A stretch of DNA of 35,863 bases from JANNRW01 sp031401815 (lineage in GTDB: Bacteria; Desulfobacterota; Desulfuromonadia; Geobacterales; DSM-12255). Below the pieces are notes generated by a model. The model ran no database searches and was not told where the DNA came from. It worked only from the letters and a program-made list of their open reading frames with translations. How positions within the stretch are numbered: position 1 is the first letter of the stretch; each line of letters starts with the position of its first letter. Shown here in pieces: positions 14,889-21,614 of this stretch. The stretch covers positions 1 to 35,863 of the forward strand of contig JANNRW010000062.1 in the NCBI GenBank assembly GCA_031401815.1, read 5' to 3'. Both the position numbers and the translations under genes were made by a program.

Positions 14889-15937
14889 GGTAACTTCAGA
14901 CTTTTCCGCAACTCGGTAGCGGCCTCTTCAGCCCGCTCCGGGAGGGATTTCAGATCAAGCCAGACCTGGATGCGATGAACACAGGGAATGTCGGAAGTGT
15001 GTTCTACACCGTAAAAGAGATCCGAGTCTTTCGGGATGATCAGCCACACATTGGCTCCGGAGGTATTCTCCCGGAAGCCGATCTGTTCCAGGATATGCTT
15101 GTCCGGCCACTCTTTCAGATACAAGGTAACAGTGCGAAACGCGGCAAACCTGGAATACAACCATGCCGCCCCCAGGCCGGTGGAGGCATGATCAACAGAC
15201 AGATTTTTCAAGGCGCTGCTGATCTTCCCTTGAATCTCTTCCCCCGAACGCCCGGCCACATGGCCGCGAATAATCTCATGCTTCGTGAAATCGTACCCTT
15301 GCTGCCACGCATCCAGCATTACCTCTGCCTTGGCAACAATGAGTTTCCCCTGATTGTCACGGGAGATAAGCTGCTGGGCTTCAAGTGATTTAACGATCCG
15401 GCTGACAAATCCTTCTCCGAGACCTGTTTCACCCGCGAGTTCCCGTTGCGTCCAGACCCTGCCTATTTGATACAGCATGTGTCGGGCTATCCGTGAACTT
15501 TTCGGAGCAAAGGGGTTTTCATCGCGACCGGGTGAAATGAACTTGTTCTTTTCGCCACGGACGAAGAGACGGAGGCCGGGGGCGGTAACATCGGCATTGC
15601 CCGAGAGATCCAACCAGGAAATACCAGCTTCGGCGCACTTGCCGATTCCGGTTTCTCCCATGAATGGGGTAACCAGCAGTCGAATATCGGAAGGTTTAGC
15701 GGGGTAACGAATCAAATGCTCAATGCCAGCGGCAACAGAGGCAACCAGGGACGATGACTTGAACTCCACAATGAACCGGAATTCACCTGCCTCGACAACG
15801 AGATCCGGACTGTATCTTTCGCTTTGCGAAGTCGCTGCAAGAGGCTCGTACTCAACTTTCCTGGCACTATCGCCAATGAGCTTCTCCAGCCGTTCAACAA
15901 CATGTTGCAGCGCGCTCTTTTCGTGTGCAATCTTCAT
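14885..15937 (-). CDS. AbiEi-type antitoxin/regulator
   Basis: The protein has 350 residues. It starts with a helix, then P-D-L-V-V-E (D45) and F-I-V-E-F-K-S-S (E58, K60), a PD-(D/E)XK-like module. A winged helix follows at about 150-200 (R-H-M-L-Y-Q-I-G-R-V-W-T-Q-R-E-L-A, then S-R-I-V-K-S-L-E). The C-terminal half (about 215-345) is of the AbiEi antitoxin type. Such proteins repress their own operon and counter the AbiEii toxin. The ribosome site is weak. It is translationally coupled to the deleted toxin gene and appears intact. Confidence 0.75.
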   Translation of the reverse strand: MKIAHEKSALQHVVERLEKLIGDSARKVEYEPLAATSQSERYSPDLVVEAGEFRFIVEFKSSSLVASVAAGIEHLIRYPAKPSDIRLLVTPFMGETGIGKCAEAGISWLDLSGNADVTAPGLRLFVRGEKNKFISPGRDENPFAPKSSRIARHMLYQIGRVWTQRELAGETGLGEGFVSRIVKSLEAQQLISRDNQGKLIVAKAEVMLDAWQQGYDFTKHEIIRGHVAGRSGEEIQGKISSALKNLSVDHASTGLGAAWLYSRFAAFRTVTLYLKEWPDKHILEQIGFRENTSGANVWLIIPKDSDLFYGVEHTSDIPCVHRIQVWLDLKSLPERAEEAATELRKSLKLP

Positions 15938-15994
15938 GCTTTACTTTTTACCATCACTTTACTTATTTGTAAAGCTAGTTGTTTTAGTAAAGTG
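15938..15994. promoter_or_regulatory. Interleaved inverted repeats upstream of AbiEi
   Basis: Two nested pairs lie before the start codon: GCTTTAC (15938-15944) with GTAAAGC (15969-15975), and CACTTTACT (15955-15963) with AGTAAAGTG (15986-15994), all perfect. AbiEi antitoxins are known to repress by binding inverted repeats in their promoter, so these are the probable operators. The right-most arm contains the inverted copy of the 10-mer found downstream of the operon. Confidence 0.55.
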
Positions 15995-16028
15995 CATACG
16001 CTTCATATCGCCTTTAACCTTCGATCCG

Positions 16029-16613
16029 CTACACTCCCGCCAACACCTGCCGGATCTCACCCATAATCTCCAGTATCCGCTGCTCTTTCCGGACAATATC
16101 CTCCACTAGCTGCTCCGGAGGCAGATGTTCGAAGTCATCTTTGCCGGTGGGATTCTTGATGTTCAGGTTGTAGCCGTTCTCGATGATCCGCTCTACCGGC
16201 ACGCGCCAGGCGTGCTCGGTCTCCTCCCTGTTATTCCACCATGACAGGCAATCGGCAAACTCCTCGAACTGGACCGGCTAGGTTTTGGTGTAGTTCTTCC
16301 GTCCTTCCGGCAACGGTTGTTCATAGTACCAGACCTCTTTCGTTGGCCCGGAGCGGTCGAAGAAAAGGAGGTTGGTGGGGATACCGGTATACGGGGCAAA
16401 AACGCCGTTGGGCAGACGCACAACGGTATGCAGATTGAAATCCTTGATCAGCCGTTCCTTGATTCTCCCACAGATGCCGTCGCCGAAGAGCACCCCATTG
16501 GGGACGACCACTCCGGCCCGACCGGGCCTTGGCTGACGTTTAAGCTTGCGCATGATCATCTGGAGGAAGAGCAACGTTGTTTCAGAAGTCTGCATCTCGG
16601 CAGGGAAGTTGTT
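16029..16613 (-). pseudogene. hsdM: hsdM remnant with in-frame stop
   Basis: The minus strand encodes the C-terminal part of a type I methylase: S-E-T-T-L-L-F-L-Q-M-I-M, G-R-A-G-V-V-V-P-N-G-V-L-F-G-D-G, then V-R-L-P-N-G-V-F-A-P-Y-T-G-I-P-T-N-L-L-F-F-D. After N-Y-T-K-T there is a TAG (16278-16280), but the frame continues with homologous-looking sequence (P-V-Q-F-E-E-F, N-G-Y-N-L-N-I-K-N-P, D-I-V-R-K-E-Q-R-I-L) to the natural stop at 16029. The N-terminal half, with the S-adenosylmethionine and N-P-P-F motifs, is missing. No hsdS follows. It cannot make an active methylase. Confidence 0.85.
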
Positions 16614-16656
16614 CAGAATTCCGGTTCGGCGGAATTCCAGGGACAGTATATTTAAT

Positions 16657-16688
16657 CCCAAGTCAACCATTTCCCAGTGAACACATCG
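16657..16688 (+). repeat. 32-bp direct repeat, copy 1
   Basis: This 32-bp segment, beginning CCCAAGTCAACCATTT, recurs at 18165-18196 in the same orientation with two mismatches. The copies lie 1,508 bp apart and bracket the ATPase gene. This copy sits directly upstream (minus-strand sense) of the hsdM remnant. Confidence 0.8.
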
Positions 16689-16733
16689 ACTACCCCATTT
16701 GTCAAATCGCCCAAACTTCAACCACCCACCCAT

Positions 16734-16870
16734 TCATATCTTCACCCGTTGCAACATTTCAATTGCGCTGACATCCATCTTTGAAAAGGCGAACCATCTC
16801 TTCCCCAAGTCTTTCAGCGATGCACCAATGTGATAAATGTCATCATCGATAATGAGAAAATAGCAGTTTA
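16734..16870 (-). pseudogene. C-terminal relic, family uncertain
   Basis: About 45 codons, open from the 3' end of the ATPase gene, read Y-F-L-I-I-D-D-D-I-Y-H-I-G-A-S-L-K-D-L-G and then K-R-W-F-A-F-S-K-M-D to a stop at 16734. From memory, this resembles a conserved tail found in accessory-genome proteins (a D-R-F-L-I-I-D, then Y-H-I-G-A-S-L-K-D-L-G-K pattern, possibly PLD-like), but I cannot name the family securely. It has no start of its own. It overlaps the end of the ATPase gene, so a recombination junction lies there. Confidence 0.45.
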
Positions 16871-18058
16871 AAACCCTATCAGGAATAGGGGGCGTTTTAT
16901 TCCGGTGGTTTCGTTGCCGTGGGCAAGAATCAGATTCTTCTTTCCGTCAAATCCTTTGAATTGTTCACGACCCTTGCCGGGGCCACCTATTTCGATAACA
17001 TACGATTCCGTATCGGATTGCACCAGGTAATCAGGGGTCTTGGCCCCTCTTGTCGATTTCAGATAGTTGAAGGAGATTCCTTTACAGATCATCATTTCCG
17101 CAAAAAATTCTTCCCTGATGGCGCCGATTGCATTCTCAAACGGCTGAAACAACAGCCGATACGGCAGACGCAGCAGTATTTTCGGCTCTTTCATGACATT
17201 TGTCCCGACAGGCATGACGCATTTCAACACAAATGCCTGCTCAAGAAGATGCACATACTGCTCCGCCTTATACTTGGTGATTTTCAGGTTATTCGAAAGT
17301 GACGAATAATTGATTCCGTCCGGGGGCGAAGAGCCAATAAGGCGCACCATCTTGTGCAAAATGGGAATTTCGTATGTCAGCAGCCTGCCGATCATCGGTA
17401 TGTCGCTGGTAATGATTTTGTCAAGGATGTTTCCCAGGAGCGGTAGTATGTTTGGCTCTTCGAGAGCAAAGGGGAACAGCCCGCCTTTCAGAAAGCTTTC
17501 GAAATGGATTTCCTGACGTATATGTGCTGCGTCCCATTGCTTCTCCAAGAGTTGCATGACAGACAGCGAGGGCAGTTCGAGTTCCTTGGTGAAATAGAGG
17601 AATTCCCGAAAACTGAAGGGATTGATAGCGACCAGATTTACCCTTCTGGATAGATCGAAGGCGGTTTCATGGAGCGACAGGGCGACGGAACTGGAAAAAA
17701 CGATGCGCACTTCCAGGAAGTCGTACGCTTTTTTCAGCTCCCGTGCATACTGTTTTTCATGATGTATTTCATCAATGAGGAAAAGAGAGAATTTGTATTT
17801 TTCATGGAGGGTCTGAATGGCTTGGAACAGGCCACCAGTCTCAACAGCATCCAGCGAGATGTAGCAGGCGGTATCCTCAAAATGAGCAAGAAGCTGTTTC
17901 AGAATTACGGTTTTCCCCGAACCACGAGATCCGACAAGGCCAATCTGGTGCTTGCCGATGTCGTCGAAAATCTTCTGAAACACATATCGTTTACGCTGGT
18001 GCGACTTTCCTTGGGCCAGGGCAATTTCATTCAGTTGGAGAATTGTTGAAATATCCAT
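16868..18058 (-). CDS. AAA ATPase with C-terminal DUF4143-type domain
   Basis: The protein has 396 residues and looks complete. Walker A is G-S-R-G-S-G-K-T (43-50) and Walker B is S-L-F-L-I-D-E-I-H (about 91-99). S-S-S-V-A-L-S-L is sensor-like, and I-N-P-F-S-F-R-E-F-L is the conserved linker of this family. A winged-helix-like part lies near 245-290. The C-terminus has T-P-D-Y-L-V then S-Y-V-I-E-I-G-G, a PD-(D/E)XK-like strand pair in which the usual E-x-K is changed to E-x-G. Such stand-alone ATPases are widespread and largely uncharacterised. It lies within a broken restriction locus and between direct repeats. No clear ribosome site was seen. Confidence 0.8.
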   Translation of the reverse strand: MDISTILQLNEIALAQGKSHQRKRYVFQKIFDDIGKHQIGLVGSRGSGKTVILKQLLAHFEDTACYISLDAVETGGLFQAIQTLHEKYKFSLFLIDEIHHEKQYARELKKAYDFLEVRIVFSSSVALSLHETAFDLSRRVNLVAINPFSFREFLYFTKELELPSLSVMQLLEKQWDAAHIRQEIHFESFLKGGLFPFALEEPNILPLLGNILDKIITSDIPMIGRLLTYEIPILHKMVRLIGSSPPDGINYSSLSNNLKITKYKAEQYVHLLEQAFVLKCVMPVGTNVMKEPKILLRLPYRLLFQPFENAIGAIREEFFAEMMICKGISFNYLKSTRGAKTPDYLVQSDTESYVIEIGGPGKGREQFKGFDGKKNLILAHGNETTGIKRPLFLIGF

Positions 18059-18164
18059 GAGCTGATCATACGCTTCAGATACATTTTAGTCAATTATTTA
18101 CCATAATACATATCATATTAGAAAATGATTGGACAAAAGCACCGCATGCCATCACCTGATATTC

Positions 18165-18196
18165 CCCAAGTCAACCATTTACCAGTGAACAGATCG
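18165..18196 (+). repeat. 32-bp direct repeat, copy 2
   Basis: This is the second copy of the repeat at 16657-16688 (30 of 32 identical). It lies in the 776-bp stretch 18059-18834, which otherwise holds an AT-rich ATPase upstream region, a segment near 18228-18256 with GCGTTCTTTGCGTCT (resembling a common intergenic repeat in related genomes), the mini-hsdR, a decayed stretch at 18482-18670, and the promoter of the CorC-like gene. Confidence 0.75.
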
Positions 18197-18310
18197 CCCC
18201 CCGGCCTGAACTAATTCACTCATAGCTTCATTTTCCTTCGCGTTCTTTGCGTCTGCGGTTCAAATGCTTTTTCTAAGATTATTGATCAATAACAAATCAA
18301 TATCCCAGAC

Positions 18311-18481
18311 TTAGAATCCCGCGTAGAGCAATGTTTGCAACTCATTCACCGCTTCCCGGAGCTTTTCCGCCCCACCGAAATACCCGGCAATCTCAATCAC
18401 ATTCCCACGCTCAGATATTGGCGGAACTTTCAAGATGTCCGGCAGCACAAATTTTCGACAGGTATCGGCTTCGTTGCTCAT
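18311..18481 (-). pseudogene. hsdR: Mini-hsdR: first and last parts joined in frame
   Basis: A clean 56-codon frame begins M-S-N-E-A-D-T-C-R-K-F-V-L-P, the start of a type I restriction R subunit. It continues as V-P-P-I-S-E-R-G-N-V, then G-Y-F-G-G-A-E-K-L-R-E-A-V-N-E-L-Q-T-L-L-Y-A-G-F, which is the end of the same protein. All nuclease and helicase domains are deleted, yet start, frame and stop are kept. It lies upstream (minus sense) of the ATPase gene and the hsdM remnant, so the three once formed one restriction locus. It is shorter than most gene finders report. Confidence 0.75.
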
Positions 18482-18700
18482 GTGAGTAGCCTTGATTAAG
18501 TTCTTTTCGGTGAAATCAGTTCCGAATTATTCTTTCTGCACTCTTTTCTTGTCCACACCGCAAATTTCGCCGGTTACAGGCGGAATCTGGTAATACTCCC
18601 CTCGTGCAGCCCTTTCAGTTTGGTATTGTTCAGATTAATGAAACGCTGCCGGTCTCACCTGTACCTGTCGTTAAAGTGTATTTAAGACGTGACAATACAT
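18482..18700 (-). other. Decayed stretch, possible coding relic
   Basis: Short minus-strand stretches look protein-like: D-R-Q-R-F-I-N-L-N-N-T-K-L-K-G-L-H-E-G-S in one frame, and Y-Y-Q-I-P-P-V-T-G-E-I-C-G-V-D-K in another. They are separated by stops and frame changes and neither has a start. They may be the remains of a gene upstream of mini-hsdR. I cannot assign a family. Confidence 0.3.
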
Positions 18701-18703
18701 TTT

Positions 18704-18731
18704 TTGTCGTAAAAATCAATTTATACGACAA
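18704..18731. promoter_or_regulatory. Inverted repeat upstream of the CorC-like gene
   Basis: TTGTCGTA (18704-18711) and TACGACAA (18724-18731) are perfect 8-bp arms around 12 AT-rich bases. A third related half-site, ACGACAAG, lies at 18783-18790 inside the promoter spacer. This could be a repressor site for the gene at 18835 or the boundary of the accessory region. Confidence 0.45.
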
Positions 18732-18773
18732 CATCATGTAATAAAATGATTTCTCTTTCGCTGATGTCGATGA

Positions 18774-18802
18774 TTGACAAAAACGACAAGCACTGTGAGA
18801 AT
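18774..18802 (+). promoter_or_regulatory. Sigma-70-type promoter
   Basis: TTGACA (18774-18779) is followed after 17 bases by GAGAAT (18797-18802), with TG at 18794-18795 forming an extended -10. The start codon of the CorC-like gene is 32 bases downstream. The match is good for the -35 and partial for the -10. Confidence 0.5.
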
Positions 18803-18834
18803 ATATAAACTAATTTACAGCGCGAGGTTTTTCA

Positions 18835-20169
18835 TTGAACGGTTTTCTGGTTGAACTTTTTGTTATTGCCATCCTTATCATGGTCAACGGTTTTTTTGCC
18901 TGTGCCGAGTTTGCCATTGTCTCTATCCGGAAGAGCCGGGTTGCCCAGATGATTGCCAATGGCGATCAGAGGGCAAAAGCGGTTGAAACCCTTCAGGACA
19001 ATCCCCACCGGCTGCTGGCAATAGTACAGATCGGCGTTACGGTTGTCGGCTCCTCGGCTTCCGCAGTCGGCGGTATTGTTGCCATCACGCACTTGAAACC
19101 GATCCTGGAAAGCTCTTCCATAGAACTGCTGCACAATGGTGCAGAAGCTATCTCGATCACCTGTGTCGTTGCCATCCTTTCGTATTTTCTGCTTGTTATT
19201 GGCGAACTTGTTCCCAAGACAATCGGTCTTCAGTATGCAGATCCTGTCGCCCTCCATGTTGCCAGACCGCTTGAATTTATGGCGAAATTGAGTGGTCTGT
19301 TTATCTGGCTTCTTTCAATTTCCAGCAGGGGAGTTCTGGCTCTCTTCAGGATAAAAGGGAAGGAAGAGGGTTTTATTACGCGTGAAGAGATTCAGCATAT
19401 CATTGCTGAAGGGCATGAAGCGGGTGCCTTTACAGCAGCGGAAAACGAGTATATCAAGAATATTTTTGATTTTACGCATACAACGGCGCGTGAGGTCATG
19501 GTTCCCCGCACCCGCATGGCAGCCATTTCGGATGATGAATCAAATGAGTCAATAGCAAGCTTCATTCTGGCCAATCAGTATTCCCGCTATCCGGTATACA
19601 GGGATACCATCGAGCAGATCACCGGTTTTATCCATGCCAAGGATTTTCTCGGGAAGATGGTATTGGATCCTCAATTCGATTTTGCGGCAATAGTGAGGCC
19701 GCCTCTGTTTATCCCGGAAGGGAAGAGGGTTAATGATCTGTTGAAGGAGATGCAGCGCAAGCGGATTCATATGGCGATGGTGGTGGATGAGTATGGCGGG
19801 ATCAGTGGCATGGTGACAACCGAGGATCTTCTGGAGGAGCTGGTGGGAGAGATCGAGGATGAGCATGATGTCGGTGAACCGAGCGCCGTACAGGCACTGC
19901 CGTATGGAGCTTTTCTGGTTGATGCGCTGTTGTCGGTAAATGATCTTGAGGATCTTTTAAAGATCAAAATCGAAGAAGATATGCAGTTTGATACTCTGGC
20001 AGGATTGATTTTGCAAAGGCTTGGGAGATTCCCTGAAAAAGGGGAACAGGTCAAATATGAAGAGTTTCTGTTTACCTGCGAAGAGGTTGCCAGAAATGCG
20101 ATAGTGAGGGTGAAAATTGAGCCCACCAGCGCCGGAATGGTGATAAATATGACCGGACAAGACAGTTGA
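18835..20169 (+). CDS. CNNM/CBS/CorC-type membrane protein (hemolysin C family)
   Basis: The protein has 444 residues and starts with TTG, supported by GAGG eight bases upstream. The CNNM (DUF21) membrane domain covers about 1-195, with N-G-F-F-A-C-A-E-F-A-I-V-S and G-E-L-V-P-K-T-I-G-L. Two CBS motifs follow (about 205-335: R-E-V-M-V-P-R-T-R-M-A, then M-V-V-D-E-Y-G-G-I-S-G-M-V-T). The CorC_HlyC domain is at about 345-435 (L-A-G-L-I-L, then G-R-F-P-E-K-G). Family members are linked to magnesium or cobalt efflux and are nucleotide-responsive through CBS. It overlaps the TonB-like gene by one base. Confidence 0.92.
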   Translation: MNGFLVELFVIAILIMVNGFFACAEFAIVSIRKSRVAQMIANGDQRAKAVETLQDNPHRLLAIVQIGVTVVGSSASAVGGIVAITHLKPILESSSIELLHNGAEAISITCVVAILSYFLLVIGELVPKTIGLQYADPVALHVARPLEFMAKLSGLFIWLLSISSRGVLALFRIKGKEEGFITREEIQHIIAEGHEAGAFTAAENEYIKNIFDFTHTTAREVMVPRTRMAAISDDESNESIASFILANQYSRYPVYRDTIEQITGFIHAKDFLGKMVLDPQFDFAAIVRPPLFIPEGKRVNDLLKEMQRKRIHMAMVVDEYGGISGMVTTEDLLEELVGEIEDEHDVGEPSAVQALPYGAFLVDALLSVNDLEDLLKIKIEEDMQFDTLAGLILQRLGRFPEKGEQVKYEEFLFTCEEVARNAIVRVKIEPTSAGMVINMTGQDS

Positions 20170-21017
20170 TGCCTGAAAATTTTGTTGAGAAAAAATTTCT
20201 TTATCTCATTCTCTTCTCATTTCTGCTCCATGCCGCGTTTTTTACTCTGCTGCTGAAGCTCCCCGCAGAAAAGAAGCAGACGCTTGCCGAGCCATTCATG
20301 GTTGATCTGCAGGATATTGCGGATATAAATTCCGTTTCGAAAGTGTTGCCCCCGCCAACCAGTCGGCAGGGAGAGAGGCGTCTTCGGGTTCCACGCGAGA
20401 TAGCGCCCAAAGGGGATTCTTTCCGGGAGCTGACAGCCCCCCCCAAAGTGATTGCCAGGCCTTTGCCCCTTCCGCCTCCATCAATTCAGCTGCCGGGCGG
20501 TGGAATCAGTCAGGCAGAACTCCCGAAAGGCCGGTCATCTTCCAGGGAGGAGCTGTTTCGGGAGCAGAGTAAAGAGCCTTCAGTTGATGTTGCAAAACTC
20601 TACCCTGATGCTGACCGGTTGGCCAGACTAGAAGAGAATTATCGGAAAAAGTATGGCCCTGAAGTCGCAGATGGGGAGACAAGTTTTCTTAATACTGATG
20701 ATTTTCTGTTCGGCTCTTTTCTGCGGCGGCTTGAAACCGCTGTTTACGGTGTCTGGCGATATCCGGATGAAGCGGTCAGGATGGGGATTGAGGGGGTTAC
20801 TCCGGTAAGGATAACCTTTAACCGGAAGGGGGAAATAGTCGAAAGGGTACTTCTGCATAGCTCCGGGAGCGCTATTCTTGATTCTGAAGTGCTGCGCACC
20901 CTGGATCAGATCGGAGTTGTGGGTGCCTTGCCGCGAAATTACGACAAGGACAGATATAATCTGATCGCATTTTTTCATTACGGGATACTACAGGGGGCAA
21001 GAAGATCACTCAGGTGA
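20169..21017 (+). CDS. TonB-like energy transducer
   Basis: The protein has 282 residues. The ATG at 20169 overlaps the stop of the previous gene (TGATG), so it is translationally coupled. An N-terminal membrane anchor lies at about 10-30 (L-I-L-F-S-F-L-L-H-A-A-F). A Pro-rich periplasmic linker covers about 55-115 (L-P-L-P-P-P-S). The TonB C-terminal domain is at about 185-265 (Y-G-V-W-R-Y-P-D-E-A, then P-V-R-I-T-F-N-R-K-G-E-I-V). TonB proteins pass inner-membrane energy to outer-membrane receptors. No ExbB/D or receptor gene lies in the window, so its partner is unknown. Confidence 0.85.
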   Translation: MPENFVEKKFLYLILFSFLLHAAFFTLLLKLPAEKKQTLAEPFMVDLQDIADINSVSKVLPPPTSRQGERRLRVPREIAPKGDSFRELTAPPKVIARPLPLPPPSIQLPGGGISQAELPKGRSSSREELFREQSKEPSVDVAKLYPDADRLARLEENYRKKYGPEVADGETSFLNTDDFLFGSFLRRLETAVYGVWRYPDEAVRMGIEGVTPVRITFNRKGEIVERVLLHSSGSAILDSEVLRTLDQIGVVGALPRNYDKDRYNLIAFFHYGILQGARRSLR

Positions 21018-21041
21018 AGGGATTAACTTGCGAGCTCATTA

Positions 21042-21602
21042 TCAGCTGATCAGATCCATGTTACATTCGGCAATTATACGGGTTATCTCCTCTTCTGACA
21101 TTTCAGGAAGGATTACCGATCCGGTGCGGTTCCTGTTAAGTGTCGCAATCCCCGGATATTGACTTTCAAGCTGCTTCAACTCCCCTGCCTGGCGTTTGAC
21201 TGTCTTGAGCAGTCGCCGGTTCTCCTCTTCCAGGTCAAACTTGTCTATGGCGGAACGGAGTGCAAGTTTCAGATCGATATCATTCCATGGTTTGGTGAAG
21301 AAGCGGTATATCTCGCCGCTGTTTACCGCCCTCATCGTTGACTCGATACTGGCGTAACCGGTGAGCATGATCCGGACTGTTTCAGGATAGCGCTCTTTTA
21401 TTATGGAAAGAAATTCCGCACCATCCATTCCAGGCATCCGCTCATCTGATATCACAACCTTGAACCTCATGTTTGCAGCCAACTGCAACGCCTCTTCGCC
21501 GCTGGTTGCAGTCCGGATGGCATATGGCTCATCCAGGAGCGAGCGCTCAAGAGAGTTGAGTACATTGGATTCGTCGTCCACTAGCAAGATAGAGTTATTC
21601 AT
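21042..21602 (-). CDS. Stand-alone response regulator (RpfG-type receiver)
   Basis: The protein has 186 residues. The receiver domain spans 1-120 with D9/D10, the phosphoacceptor D53 (V-I-S-D-E-R-M-P), M-L-T-G-Y-A and F-F-T-K-P-W-N-D. A helical region (about 120-145) and a short tail (P-E-M-S-E-E-E-I-T-R-I-I) follow, with no DNA-binding or enzymatic domain. Its receiver closely resembles those of the REC-ATPase and REC-HD-GYP proteins in the same operon. It is the last gene of the operon, 12 bp after the ATPase gene. Confidence 0.9.
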   Translation of the reverse strand: MNNSILLVDDESNVLNSLERSLLDEPYAIRTATSGEEALQLAANMRFKVVISDERMPGMDGAEFLSIIKERYPETVRIMLTGYASIESTMRAVNSGEIYRFFTKPWNDIDLKLALRSAIDKFDLEEENRRLLKTVKRQAGELKQLESQYPGIATLNRNRTGSVILPEMSEEEITRIIAECNMDLIS

Positions 21603-21614
21603 GTCTGTTTCTCC

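Noticed and set aside
18059..18834. Search for an intact gene, tRNA or attachment site in this 776-bp gap
   Set aside because: Only the mini-hsdR, a direct repeat, decayed stretches and promoter elements were found; no tRNA-like fold or integrase was visible.
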